A stretch of 64,000 bases of DNA from Dipteronia dyeriana (GCA_032871835.1 CM065297.1:21395098-21459097), one strand, 5' to 3'; numbered from the stretch's first letter, positions 1 to 11,486 are shown. Notes: generated by a model not told the origin, from the sequence alone. Program-made: numbers and translations.

Positions 1-548
1 TAATATAGTTGACCCTGAAGAATCGGCTTGAGGTGCATATCTTGGGGAAGAGGTGTTTGTTTCCTCTTTAGACTCTTTCATTATGGCCGTGTGTATGTGG
101 AACTTGTTACGGTGTGGAGAATGATTTTGATTTTGTTTTTTAGCGGCGAGATACCTGAAAGTATTGGCCTGGTGATGTGGCATTTGATCTTCCTGATGGC
201 GAGGTACCATTCTAACGACGTGGCGCTTGATCAATCGCACTGGGCCTTTATGATCATCTTAGGAGCTTTATGGGCATCCTCTTTCCAGTTAGAGGGGTAA
301 AATATGTACTGCGACTGAGCATTGGAATAGTGTCGGGATATATAGGTACCGCTTGGACAGTTTAAGAGGGCGTCAGAGCCTTACCGTGCTTCAACAATGA
401 GGCTGAGATACGTCGGTTATGTGAGATCCGGTACTTTGTGGCAGATCGTAGCATATCATACCTACCAGAAGTAAGGAGATGTTTCCTACTTGGTACCAGC
501 TAAAGGGAAAATTTCTCCTTGACCCCTTGCCACAAAGGGCTATTAACA
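1..548 (-). mobile_element. 3' LTR (partial) of the minus-strand host Tat element
   Basis: This stretch reads, on the minus strand, as the start of an LTR. It begins at 548 with TGTTAATAGCC, the same start as the LTRs at 2057 and 48320. It also shares blocks with the reverse complement of the 48320-49356 LTR, such as GAGGTACCATTCTA near 200. The sequence directly right of 548 matches the PPT-proximal region of the other Tat elements, so this is the 3' LTR of a minus-strand element that continues beyond the left window edge. The open frame at 28-300 is not conserved and is not a gene. Confidence 0.75.
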
Positions 549-974
549 GAAGTCTCTTCTGACTTGAACGTGACTGATTGAGGTTGGAGTCAAATTTCCT
601 ATTTCGTTTGGAAAATTTTCCGTTTTCAACTGGTTACCAGAACTTGGAAAGAAACCTTTCCATTAAATGCAAAGTCCACGTGTCAAGCGGGAAACTCGTA
701 TCCGTTTGAAAAAATGACAAATCTTTGGCGACACACGTGTATCGAGGTAATCCTAGCCGAAAATCCAGCCTCCTTGATCATGATTCTATCACCGTTACTG
801 TTCTATTACAACTGTTTAAACCTAGTAATCCCTTCTTCCTCCTCACGCATCCAAATCTCTTCTTCCAAATCTCTTACTTTTAAATTTCAAATGAAATCCC
901 TAAGCTTTTCTTTGCCTTCTTTAAATTTCCTCTCTTTTTCCTTCAGTTTTCAAACCAAATATCTATCTGTTACC
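549..974 (+). other. PPT and leader of the antisense gene, host element
   Basis: Read on the minus strand, 549-566 is a purine-rich tract next to the LTR, expected for the polypurine tract that primes plus-strand DNA synthesis. Read on the plus strand, the region is the upstream leader of the antisense gene starting at 975. It aligns with 47929-48319 (reverse complement) of element E. A weak TATA-like GTTTAAACC lies near 814-822, where element E has a better TATA box. The pyrimidine-rich stretch at 830-960 resembles a plant 5' UTR. Confidence 0.55.
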
Positions 975-2056
975 ATGTCTCACTCTGATCATGACAACGT
1001 TCATCATCTCATGGAGGGCGACTCTTCGGCCCTCGGTCATGGGAAGAGGATCCGAGAGGAGGACAGCGGTGAAAGCCACACCACTTAGCTATTGCACTGC
1101 TGCTCGAGCCGGAACATCGCTATTGGGATCGGCTTTTCAAACAATCATGATACCTGTTGAAGATTATCGAGGGGGATTTATACGAAGAGTCTGGTCAGGT
1201 TAGAACTGGTAGAAATCCAACCGGTGTAGGGTCAAGATTTCCTGGAGGGACACTGGTTATCCTTTACGACTTCCGTGTCATTCTGGACTTAATTGCTACA
1301 ATCGAGTCGATCTGTCGTCTAAGGGAAAAAATTCTCATTCCCGAGAGCATCACAATTACCATTCCATATAAGGGATATGATGTGTACACCCTTCCTCAAG
1401 GATGCTCCCCATTCACACTGTTGCTTTTGAGAGTGGCGTCAGGCTACCTCTCCATCCTTTTCTCCGTAGGTAGCTTGACGCCTTACAACTCGTTCCCCTC
1501 TAGCTGACCCCGGGATTCTAGAGGCACCCAGTAGGTTTCCATGTACTGTGGAAGGAGTAGTGTAAGAAGGATAACATCAATAGGGAACAGGAATCGGATG
1601 AGTTGAGGTTCATCTTCCAGGTTGCTACCATGTCTCCCGGTCCAAAGGGACAATTCTACGCCAGAGCGAGGTATATTTTGAATTTCATTGTCCTTGGCAC
1701 TACTAAGAAGGACACCTCCTGTAAAGATGAATGGGTTATGTTAGGCAGTTATTGGGGGAGTTCAGTTCACATCGGGGGTACAGAATATTGGGTCCCTACC
1801 CAGTTTAGTGGTAAACCAGTTTGGGAAAAGGCTACCCTTTCTACAAAGTCGAGGTCTTTCCTGAAGTCTATCATCAATCGGTCATTCGTCAATTAGCAGT
1901 GCCCTATCTTCGACCCTCTTGATGCTTGCAGGGTAGACCGCTACCTGCACATCTCCTTTGCTTGACCAGGTAAATAACATCTTGTTCGTTCTTCATTGTG
2001 ATTTTCACCTGGCCTTGGTTGGCTCTAATCCTTTCTTGTTTCTTGTAGGTTCTACT
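975..2056 (+). pseudogene. Antisense gene of host Tat element, first half (Transposase_28-like domain)
   Basis: This is an extra gene carried between pol and the 3' LTR, on the strand opposite to gag-pol. It starts at ATG 975 with an acidic segment (MEGDSSALGHGKRIREED) and is then split between frames: 1157-1507 has a block reading RLREKILIPESITITIPYKGY, and 1603-1896 follows. Element E holds the same blocks in the same order on its minus strand (47928 downwards). In E the region resembles the plant 'putative gypsy-type transposon' domain, with an LP-x-LLRVL core. Frameshifts and stops make this copy non-functional. It ends at 2056, where an LTR has inserted, and continues at 49357. The function of such antisense genes is unknown. 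Confidence 0.65.
1970..2048 (+). other. Intron 1 of host antisense gene
   Basis: A 79-bp interval starts at CCAG/GTAAAT and ends at TTTCTTGTAG/GTT, with a T-rich stretch before the acceptor. The element E copy has a 77-bp GT-AG interval at the matching place (46851-46927, minus strand). Splicing is inferred from the conserved boundaries and not shown. Confidence 0.55.
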
Positions 2057-2478
2057 TGTTAATAGCCAAATTTGGCAAAGGCCTAAAGGGAAATTTTCCT
2101 CCCATTTAGCACCTAGTAGAAAGAGTCTCCAAACACCGGATAGGTACCAATGGTTTACCTTGAAGTGCAAGGCCTATCACAACCTAGGTACCTCGACATC
2201 ATCGAAGTAGCAAGATGAAGCTCTTGTACTCTCATGGACCAACTGGTACCTAAATACCTTGGCATTGCCCTGTTAGCCCGTCAAGGTATTTATCATGCCC
2301 TTCTAGCAGAAGGGAAGATGCCTATAAAGTTTCTAGGAGATCGTAAAGCTCCAGTAAGATCAGCCAGACACCTCGACAGAGAAACCAATCAAGAGCCACA
2401 TCACTAGAATGATACCCTAGGGTACCCCGCTAATAGGCTGGTACCTCGGGATACCTCACTGCCATCATCAATCAAGCT

Positions 2479-2483
2479 CCCCT
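2479..2483. repeat. Target-site duplication of copia-1, left copy
   Basis: CCCCT directly precedes the copia-1 LTR start and is repeated at 11487-11491. Copia-1 therefore inserted into the Tat LTR by normal integrase action. Confidence 0.75.
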
Positions 2484-3241
2484 TGTTGGGAAAAAAATGG
2501 TTCAAAATGCAACGGCAGCGTGAGAAATAAGAACATTAGAGTTTGCATATAAATAAAAAAAATTCCCTTTTAAATAACAAGAACCTTAACCCTAGATTAA
2601 TTGATGTATATAAAAGTGTCGTACATTTTTCTCGTGATGATTGAACAAGCGCCAAATTGATTCCGCAAAATCTTCCAATCCAATCACGAACGTGAATCAC
2701 CTAGGAGTGTGGGTTCCGTTTCTTCAAATTGTATACATGAGGATAGAAACAAACAAAATCTATTTCTTTGTTAGTTACAAATATCCTCCAAGAGAAAAAT
2801 CAAGAACGTCCAGCCACTTGTGAATTATCAATCAATTTGATTGAAAATCGCGTGAACCTTGATTCGATATTGTACACAAAACCTTTTTGATGTAAATGAT
2901 ACTAGTGTACTATCGAAAACAAAAACGTTCTCTTTTTCTCTTTTCTCCTTGGCCGAATTCCACACCCTATAACTTAGAGTTGACTGAATTTTATCTAGAG
3001 TAAAATACTAAATTTTTCTCTCTCAAAATTCTCTCTTGCTAAGCAAAATTCTCTCTTAGAAAAACCTTAGGTTGACCGAAATTTTACTCTAAGAATCATT
3101 GGGCTAGCCGAAATTCACAAGGGTATATATATAGGATCACAAATCCATTCCTAAGAAGGATTTACTTGGTTGGCAAGAATCCTTTCCTTAGGTGGATTTA
3201 TTTGGTAGTTAATAATCCTTTTCTTAAAGGATTTCTATCCT

Positions 3242-3293
<52 letters not shown>

Positions 3294-4110
3294 TTGGTCA
3301 AAATTCACAAGAATATATATTAGGATCACAAATCCTTTCCTAAGAAGGATTTACTTGGTTGTTAAGAATCCTTTCCTTAGGTAGATTTACTTAGTGGTTA
3401 AGAATTTTTTTTCTAAGTGAATTCTATCCTACACCAAGACTCCTAATCTAACTCAATTGTGTATTTGTAACCATGTTAAAGACTTCCTAATTTGATTAGA
3501 TAAATAATTCATTTTATTTATCTACTTATCAAATATAGTCTTTAATATTAATTATACTACCAACAATAATATAATTTTAGGAGACCATCTCCTACTAGGA
3601 AAAAGATTTTGACTTTTAATTAAGTAATTAATTAATCAACAAATTAATTAATATCCATTTAATTAAATAATAAAATAAAAAATAATATAATTAAGCTATT
3701 CTAAATAGCATTGCCGCCCAACACATATATATGGGCCATATATATATATATTTTTTTATTAAATCCATTAGACCTTAATAAAAAAGTCCACATGTGAACT
3801 ACACATATTCTTACAAAAAGAAACAAATTCACATGTCATAATACAATTCTAGATGGACCCTTAAATTGGTCCGGTAGAATATATCAAGTGATCCATACAA
3901 GTTCATGTGGATTGGGGATCTTAGTGGGCTATCTAAATTTAAGCTCCAATAGACACAACCCAATTACAATCAACAAATGATTTACTTAGGTCAGATCTAT
4001 TTAATTTTAGTTCATTCCACTAAAGAACTAAAATTGAACTCTTAAATAAAGGATAGAATATGTTGATGTTACTCATTCATACCCTAGACAACCATATTGG
4101 AGAAAGTGTA
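2484..4110 (-). repeat. Copia-1 3' LTR, truncated
   Basis: It begins TGTTGGGAAAAAAATGG and aligns with the 9252, 50491 and 56854 LTRs. At 4110 it stops at a point matching 58484 of the copia-2 5' LTR and jumps straight into the RT coding region (equivalent to 52968). About 0.83 kb of LTR, the PPT and about 0.94 kb of the 3' end of pol are missing relative to copia-2. It contains an (AT)n tract at 3244-3290. Confidence 0.85.
3244..3290. repeat. (AT)n microsatellite in copia-1 LTR
   Basis: A run of about 23 AT dinucleotides. The aligned positions of the 9252 LTR lack the long run, so it expanded after the two LTRs were made. Confidence 0.95.
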
Positions 4111-4855
4111 TTCTTTTATTGATGTCAATACACCTACATCGTTTCTGATGAGTAGTATATCATCAACGTAAAGAACTAGGAAAACCAACTTGTCGCATTT
4201 AATCCTTTTGCATACACAAGGTTCGTCAAGGTTTTGAATAAATCCAAAACTTTTCACGGCTTGATCGAACCGTATGTTCCAGGATCTAGATATTTGCTTT
4301 AATCCATATATGGATCTTTGCAACTTGCATACCCTTTCCTCTTGGCCTTTTTCAATGAATCCTTCTGGTTGAATCATGTAGATGCTTTCGTCAAGACTTC
4401 CATTAAGGAAAGTTGTCTTGACGTCCATTTGCCAAATCTCTAGGTCTAGAGATGCCGCAATGGATAAGAGTCTCCTATTGGATTTAAGCATAATCGATAC
4501 CTTCCTTCTGTGTATAACCTTTAGCTACCAATCTAGCTTTAAAGGTTTCCACCTTTCCATCCATTCCTCTTTTCCTCTTGTATACCGACTTGCACCTGAT
4601 GGGTTTTATCCCTTTAGGCAAGTCTATAAGAGACTAGACTTTGTTTTTGAATGTAGATTCAATTTCGGATTGCATTGCCTTTTGCCAATACGCGACTATC
4701 AACATCTTCCATTGCTTCCTTGCAGGTATAGGGATCATCGTCGTCTGAAAGATTCTTTACAGATTCTCCTAGACAGATGTATCTCTCCGGTTGTCTAACA
4801 ACCCTCCCACTACAACGGGGTATGGTAGATTGTTGATCTTGTGTTGGTAAGGAAC
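4111..4855 (-). pseudogene. Copia-1 reverse transcriptase, truncated
   Basis: The minus frame 4491-4111 carries copia RT blocks: QMDVKTTFLNG, a segment with EERVCKLQRSIYGLKQ, and the catalytic YVDD in LVLYVDDILLI. The enzyme would copy element RNA into DNA in virus-like particles. Upstream (4492-4855) the linker and RT N-terminus are readable only in other frames, including the acidic DDDDPYTCKEAMEDV region, so there is at least one frameshift. Downstream the RT C-terminus and the whole RNase H are gone because of the deletion at 4110. Confidence 0.8.
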
Positions 4856-6127
4856 TTACAATTGGGCTTGGTTGTGAAACCTCTTGTGGATAGTATCTCC
4901 TAAAAGCTCATTCAGGACAATTTTACTTTTAGGCACAAAATTATTCATATAGTCTTTTTCCAGAAATTTAGCATTTGTCGAAACAAATACTTTAAGATCT
5001 GAAGGACTATAAAAATAATATCCTTTTGTTCCTTTTGGATACCCTACAAGTATGCATGTTTCTGAACGGGACTCCATCTTTTCTGTCTTTTCTTTCAACA
5101 CGTGCGTAGGACATCCAAATATCCTTAAGTGTTGTAAACTAGGCTTTCGTCCGGTCCATAACTCATGCGGTATTTTAGGAACCGACCTATATGGTATATC
5201 ATTTAGAATGTACATTGCGGTTTGTAAAGCATATCCCCAAAAAGAATTAGGGAGCGTTGAATAACTCAACATAGACCTAACCATGTCAAAAAAAGTTATA
5301 TTTCTCCTTTCTGCCACCCCATTCTGGTGAGGTGTGTCTGGTGTAGAAAATTGAGAAATTATCCCATTATCAATAAGATATTGTTGAAACTCACCAGATA
5401 GATATTCTCCACCACGATCAGACCTCAAGATTTTTATGCTTTTCTCAAGCTGATTTTCTATTTCAGCTTTTAATGCTTTGAACATGTCAAAAGCATCCGA
5501 CTTACATCTCATGAGATACACATAGCCAAATCTTGAGTGATCATCCGTGAAAGTGATGAAGTACTCATATCAACCTCTAGCTTGAATGCTCATAGGTCTA
5601 CACACATCTGTGTGTATCAATCCTAAACATTCGATGGCTCTTGTGCCTTTGATCATAAATGACCTTTTGGTCATTTTACCTTCCAAACAAGATTCACAAG
5701 TTGGTAGATCATCAATCTTTAAGTCACTTAGAGGTTTGTCACTTACCAATCTTTTAATCCTACTAAGCTTAATATGACATAGGCGTAAATGCCATAGGTA
5801 AGTTTCATCTGTTGATAATTTTACTCTTTTATGATTTGTTTTCGTTGATTCTGTGTCTAACAAGTGAGAGATATTTCTCTGCAAGTAGAATAAACCATTT
5901 TCCAATGTACCTTTACAAATAAATTTGTTATTCTTACTAATAATAAAACATTTATTAAAAGTAACCGAATATCTAAATTTATTTAAACAAGAGTCTGAAA
6001 TTAAATTCCTATTGAATTGTGGTACATAATAAACATTTATTAAAACTAAATGCCTATAAGAATCTAAATTGATTCTAATATCTCCCACTATACTAGTAGA
6101 CACCAACGCTCCGTTGCCTAAATGCAA
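4856..6127 (-). pseudogene. Copia-1 protease end, GAG-pre-integrase and integrase
   Basis: One minus-strand frame runs from 6127 to 4856, with a single in-frame TGA at 5570-5572 where copia-2 has a glycine codon. The order is: protease tail (HLGNGALVSTS), GAG-pre-integrase zinc-binding segment (WHLRLCHIKLSRI, CESCLEGK), then the integrase core with Asp in LIHTDVC, Asp in LRSDRGGEYL and Glu in NGVAERRN, i.e. all three DDE residues. The core is followed by the usual RIFGCPTHVLK segment. A 1-bp loss near 4887 breaks the frame into RT. Without the TGA and frameshift this would be the best preserved part of copia-1. Confidence 0.85.
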
Positions 6128-6164
6128 GTTGAATTCATTCTTATTCCATCTATTCCTTTGACCA

Positions 6165-6600
6165 AATTGCTTTTTCTTCTGTTGTTTCTTGATCTTCTAA
6201 CGGGTCTTAACAGTAACAACTTTACCAACCATATGAATCTCTTGACCCTTACCTTTCACATGGATCTTCTCGATGTTTGGTCATCTTGTATCAGGCCTTG
6301 CAAGATGTTTTCCTTATTGTTCAAGGTGTAGTCCAACTTTGAACAAACCAAAGGAATCGATAGTGAGTTGACAATCATGTCAATTTTCATCTCACCATCT
6401 ATCTCAGCATCGTTCAGTTCAGCAGTGTAGAGATATGCTATGACTTTCATCATGTGATCTTTCACACTCTGTCCAGGTTTCATCCTAAGATTCATAAAAG
6501 CAGTCACTGCCTCTTTCTCTTAGTCGTCCTAGACCTCATAGCAAACATCTCCTTTTGAGACATCATTATATCAGCAGCAGTCTCTTATTCCTTCATGTTG
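6165..6600 (-). pseudogene. Copia-1 gag remnant
   Basis: The minus frame 6507-6256 resembles the central part of plant copia Gag (UBN2-type), with NLRMKPGQSVKDHMMKVIAY and SLSIPLVCSKLDYTLNNK. Gag forms the virus-like particle. The zinc knuckle is missing: sequence aligned with copia-2 55050-55130 is absent at 6164/6165. Copia-2 has the opposite pattern, with knuckle kept and this segment lost. The Gag N-terminus is not recognisable. Confidence 0.7.
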
Positions 6601-7162
6601 CTGTTGTAACACGTCGGAGATGATGGCCATAATGTAACGTACATTTAGCCATCTCATCTGAAGACTTCCACTACTGATACTAATCTCTTTGCTCCTGAGT
6701 AGATTCATTAGTTTGGTGGTTTAGGAATAGAGAGAATGATCTTATGATTTTTCAACTTAGAATAACAACCCAATTTTCTTTTTTCCTTGTGGCATAATTA
6801 TCATCAGTTAAAGTATTATCTTTTAGGAATTTGAATAGGGATGGGGTCATGATTTCTTTATATTAACAAAAATTATATAAGTAAATAATAATGATAAAGC
6901 ACTTTTGAATATTTATCTTGAATTAAAAGAAATAATTCAATTGTAAAAATTCAACAGTGATCCAATACCCATAAATGTCACGCCTCCTTTGGGAGTTCGC
7001 AACATTTACTAGTTGGACTAGGTCCCACCTAATTGTTAACATAACAACCAACATTTTCAATTTTAGCCTTGTAATATTTATTAACAAGAACTCTTTGGAG
7101 GATATTAATAAAATTACATTGAGTGTAATACCAAGTTATCGACCTTCAATTTAATCCCTTAA
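6601..7162 (-). other. Copia-1 5' leader / decayed gag N-terminus
   Basis: This stretch aligns with 55220-55798 of copia-2. I see no conserved reading frame. It is AT-rich and most likely decayed gag N-terminus plus untranslated leader. Confidence 0.5.
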
Positions 7163-8179
7163 GAATATCCCTCCTTTGGGAGTAGATATCGTTTAGGCTA
7201 ATTGTCTAGTTTATCCTTGTAAGGAAATATCTTGCTAAATTCCATTCATGAATACCCCTTGGGGGGTTATTCACGAAACATAAAGCTCAACTAAACTTGG
7301 AGGCCGTAGATGTTCCAAAACACCTTATCCCACTCAATTGTTTAAGGCGTGTGATCGAATTCCAAAGAATTATGTACCAAGTTATCTAGATGTCAATTTA
7401 GATACTTAAACCATTCAATGCATGTTCATACCAAAAGAGATATATGAGTGGCACTCCAATTCTATATGACATGTTATCAAACAATGACTAACATTGCAAT
7501 ATTTACAACAAATATAAATAGCTTCAATTTTGGTCCATCCTAGAAAAGCAAGTAAATTACATGTTTTGTAATAGAAAAAACTCCTTTCTTGGCGAACAAG
7601 TCTTCACGCGACCTTCATCGTTCGGACTCTCTCGGCTGCAACCCATGGGCGTGCACACCCTTGGCCCTTACCCATGGGTGTGCGCATGCCACAAACCCAT
7701 AAAGGGCTGCCATGCGCAGCCCATGGCTTCCACAGAGCTACCGTGCGTAACCCATGCCACAACAAACGTTGTTGCGTGCTCTACGCACGCACCTTCGTTG
7801 CTACGGCTCGTACAAACCCAAACTTGTTTCGGTTGCTTCCAATTCTTCAAATCTTTGAGTCTTCGATACTTGAATGTATTACAAAAGAATTATAAATAAA
7901 ACAAAATACTACAGTTTTTTTATTACAATAGTGCAGTTTTTTTTTGTTTTTTTTATTACAACAAAAAAAAAAAAAATTAGCAACTACCAGGAAGGTAATT
8001 ATGGCGATGATAGACCACCCTTCTTGTTTCAATCCCAAAACAAAATTACATTGAAACTCTAGGACCAAAATTGAGCAATAACTAACCACATAAAAAACAT
8101 ATATATATCCATACATTCCAATGTAAATATATATACGAATACCAAGAGTGTCATCTCTTTCTAAAAAATGCATATATAC
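7163..8179. repeat. 1-kb tandem duplication in copia-1 leader, unit 1
   Basis: It starts GAATATCCCTCCTTTGGG and ends near CATATATACG, and is followed directly by a second copy (8180-9182). Copia-2 has one copy (55799-56790), so the duplication arose within copia-1. Each unit holds a GC-rich block (7636-7812 here) rich in CCCATGGG and GCGCAGCCCATG motifs inside AT-rich sequence. The open frames over that block exist on both strands and are by-products of its GC content. Confidence 0.9.
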
Positions 8180-9182
8180 GAATATCCCTCATTTGGGAGT
8201 AGATATCGTTTGGGCTAACTGTCTAGTTTATCCTTGTAAGGAAGTATTTTACTAAATTCCATTCATGAATACCCTTTGGGGGGTTATTCACGAAACATAA
8301 AGCTCAACTAAACTTGTAGGCCGTAAATGTTCCAAAACACCTTCTCCCACTCAATTGTTTAAGGCGTCAGATCGAATTCCAAAGAATGATTTACCAAGTT
8401 ATCTAGATGTCAATTTAGATACTTAAACCATTCAATGCATGTTCATAGCAAAAGAGATATATGAGTGGCACTCCGATTCTATATGACATGTTATCAAACA
8501 ATGACTATCATTGCAATATTTACAACAAATATAAATAGCTTCAATTTTGGTCCATCCTAGAAAAGCAAGTAAATTACATGTTTTGTAATACAAAAAACTC
8601 CTTTCCTGGCGAACAAGTCTTCTCGTGACCTTCGTCGTCCGGACTCTCTCGGCTGCAACCCATGGGCGTGCGCACCCTTGGCCCTTCCCCATGGGCGTGC
8701 GCATGCCACAAACCCATAAAGAGCTGCCATGCGCAGCCCATGGCTTCCACAGGGCTGCCGTGCGCAGCCCATGCCACAACAAACTTGGTTGCGTGCTCTA
8801 TGCATGCACGTTCGTTGCTACGGCTCGCACAGTCCCAAACTTGTTCTGGTTGCTTTCAATTCTTCAAACCTTCAAGTCTTCGATACTTGAATATATTACA
8901 GAAGAATTATAAAAAAAACATATTGCAGTTTTTTTATTACAATAGTGCAGTTTTTTGTATTACAAAAAAAAAAAACTTAGCAACTACCAAGAAGGAAATT
9001 ATGACGATGATAGACCACCCTTCTTGTTACAATCCCAAAACAAAATTACATTGAAATTCTAGGACCAAATTTGAGCAATAACAAACCACATATAATATAC
9101 ATATATATATCCATACATTCCAATGTAAATATATATACGAATACCAAGAGTGTCATCTCTTTCTAAAACATTCATATATACG
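8180..9182. repeat. 1-kb tandem duplication in copia-1 leader, unit 2
   Basis: Second copy of the 7163-8179 unit. It has point changes and small indels relative to the first copy, for example in the poly-A/poly-T tracts near 7920-7980 versus 8930-8980. The GC-rich block is at 8651-8830. Confidence 0.9.
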
Positions 9183-9233
9183 ATTAAAAGAAAAAGATTC
9201 ACGTACACATACATCAATTAATCAAGGGTACAA

Positions 9234-9249
9234 CCAGGCTTTGATACCA
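9234..9249 (-). other. Copia-1 primer-binding site (initiator-Met tRNA)
   Basis: On the minus strand this reads TGGTATCAAAGCCTGG, three bases inside the LTR. It matches the 3' end complement of plant initiator methionine tRNA, the usual primer of plant copia elements, with one change from the copia-2 PBS. Confidence 0.9.
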
Positions 9250-9251
9250 AT

Positions 9252-11486
9252 TGTAGGGAAAAAAATGGTTCAAAATGCAACGGAAGCGTGAGAAATACGA
9301 AAATTAGGGTTTGCGTATATATAAAAAACTTTCCCTTTTAAATAACACGAACCTTAACCCTAGATTAATTGATGTGTATAAAAGTGTCGTACCTTTTTCT
9401 CGTGACGATTGAACAAGTGCCGAATTGATTCCGCAAGATCTTCCAATCCAATCACGAATGTGAATCACCTAGGAGTGTGGGATCTCTTTCTTCAAATTGT
9501 ATACCTGAGGATGACAGCAAACAAAATCTATTTCTTTGTTAGTTACAAATATCCTCCAAGAGAAAAATCAAGAACGTCCGGCCACTTGTGAATTATCAAT
9601 CAATTTGATTGAAACTCGCGTGAACCTTGATTTGATATTGTACACAAAACCCTTTTGATGTAAAGCATACTAGTTTCTATCGAAAACAAAAACGTTCTCT
9701 TTTTCTCTTTTCTCCTTGGCCGAATTCCACACCTTATAACTTAGAGTTGATTGGATTTTATCTAGAGTAAAATACTAAATTTTTCTTTCTCTAAATTCTA
9801 TGTTGCCAAACAAAATTCTTTTTTAGAAAAACCTTAGGTTGGCTGAAATTTTACTATAAGAACCATTGGGCTGGCCGAAATTCACAATAGTATATATATA
9901 TGATCACAAATCCTTTCTTAAGAAGGATTTACCTGGTTGTTAAGAATCCTTTCTTTAGGTGGATTTACTTAGTGGTTAAGAATCTTTTTTCTAAATGAAT
10001 TCTATCATACACCAAAACTCCTAATCCAACTCAATAGTGTATTTGTAACCATATTAAAGACTTCCTAATTTGATTAGATAAATAATTCCTTTTATTTATC
10101 TACTTATCAAATATAGTCTTTAATATTAATTATACTACAAACAATAATATAATTTTAGGAGACCATCTCCTACTAGGAAAAAGATTTTGACATTTAATTA
10201 AGTAATTAATTAATCAACAAATTAGTTAATTTCCATTTAATTAAATAATAAAATAATAAAATAATATAATTAAGCTAGTCTAAATAACCTTGCTGCCCAT
10301 AACATATATATGGGCCATATATTATTTTTCTTATGTTATTAAATCCAATGGATCTTTATAAAAAAGTCCACAAGTGAACTAAATCTATTCTTACAAAAAG
10401 AAACAAGTTCACATGCATTAATACAATTCAAGATGGACCCCTAAATTGGTCTGGTAGAATATATCAAGTGATTCATGCAAGTTCGTGTGGATTGGGGATC
10501 TTGGCAGGATATCTAAATTTAAGCTCCAATAGACACAACCCAATCATAATCAACAAATGATCCACTTAGGTCTGATCTATTTAATTTTAGTTCATTCCAC
10601 TAAAGAACTAAAATTGAACTCTTAAATAAAGATAGAATAAGTTGATGTTACTCATCTAGACAACCTTATTGGTGAAAGTGTATCCTCGTGAAAAATATCA
10701 GTAATCGCCAAGAGCTCAAAGACCGTCTATAGCTCTCCAAGTTACCATATTTACTCATATGACCATATTTTGAACTTGGATATTTTGACTTGTCCAGAAG
10801 CCATGTTTCAATAAACACTATTGAAAACTAAACGTTAAGATTTAATATTCAATACCTCAAAACATCCATATGAAGGTATTCTACTCTTATTCAATAAATG
10901 GAGCTACGATGTCCATATCTATAAATGAAGTCCTCTATCGATTAACAAATGAATACCACCAAACTATCGAGGATAGACTATGCTATATAATCGTACTCAT
11001 TGATAGCTCAAATGATAACACTTGCAACCATAAGTCTATCATTTATCTCAGGATTGAGATAGACTCTCCGATTGTCTTCAAATCAAAAACTTTTATCTAT
11101 TGAAGGTTCTAGATAAAATATTTCATTGTGATCCAATTCAATGCACCTAGTGCACTAGATTATTTTGCCCAAAGACACCACACTTTAATGATTTTAGACT
11201 CATCATAACACATTTGATCCCACTCAAATGCTAACAAAAGAATCTACAACTTTAACAAGATAAAGGCGCCCAACCTTTATCTTAAGTTGTGAATATTATT
11301 CAAGACTAACTAAAGAATTGTGTCTACCTTATACATATCTAGTTGTATGAACAATTCTTCTTTTCTCATAGTCTTTTGACCTTAAACTATAAATGCTATA
11401 AGATTTGTTAAACTAGAAATCGCTTTATTAATATGAAAAGATTGTCAAATACATTATTATACTCTTGTTATTGAGCGTAATACTAA
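9252..11486 (-). repeat. Copia-1 5' LTR
   Basis: It starts TGTAGGGAAAAAAATGG at the PBS side and ends TACTAA at the outer side, where the canonical terminal CA is missing just before the CCCCT duplication. It is about 2.2 kb and aligns with the solo LTR 42051-44526 (reversed) and the copia-2 5' LTR. The open frame at 10870-11103 recurs in the other LTRs but only as conserved LTR sequence. Confidence 0.9.

Larger units (their letters stand above)
2484..11486 (-). mobile_element. Copia-1: degenerate Ty1/copia element (Angela/Tork-like)
   Basis: This is a minus-strand LTR retrotransposon: 5' LTR 9252-11486, PBS 9234-9249, leader with a 1-kb duplication, gag remnant, integrase, partial RT, and a truncated 3' LTR 2484-4110. 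It is flanked by CCCCT on both sides. The LTR style, PBS (TGGTATCAAAGCCTGG on the minus strand) and long LTRs suggest the Angela or Tork lineage. Its relatives here are copia-2 (50491-59313) and the solo LTR 42051-44526. Its right LTR has lost the terminal CA. Loss of RNase H, part of RT and half of one LTR makes it dead. Confidence 0.85.

Noticed and set aside
28..300. Open frame of 90 codons as a host gene
   Set aside because: It lies within the Tat LTR, has no domain, and is not kept in the related LTRs.
3166..3384. Frame with an Ile-Tyr repeat
   Set aside because: It is an (AT)n microsatellite translation.
7561..9054. Several overlapping frames rich in Cys, His and Pro on both strands as secreted peptides
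   Set aside because: They are produced by the GC-rich palindromic block and occur in several frames on both strands. Frames are not kept between the copies.
10870..11103. Conserved 70-77-codon frame in copia LTRs (also at 42513-42701 and 58667-58879) as a gene
   Set aside because: It is kept only because the LTRs are close copies. It has no domain, and its ends differ between copies.
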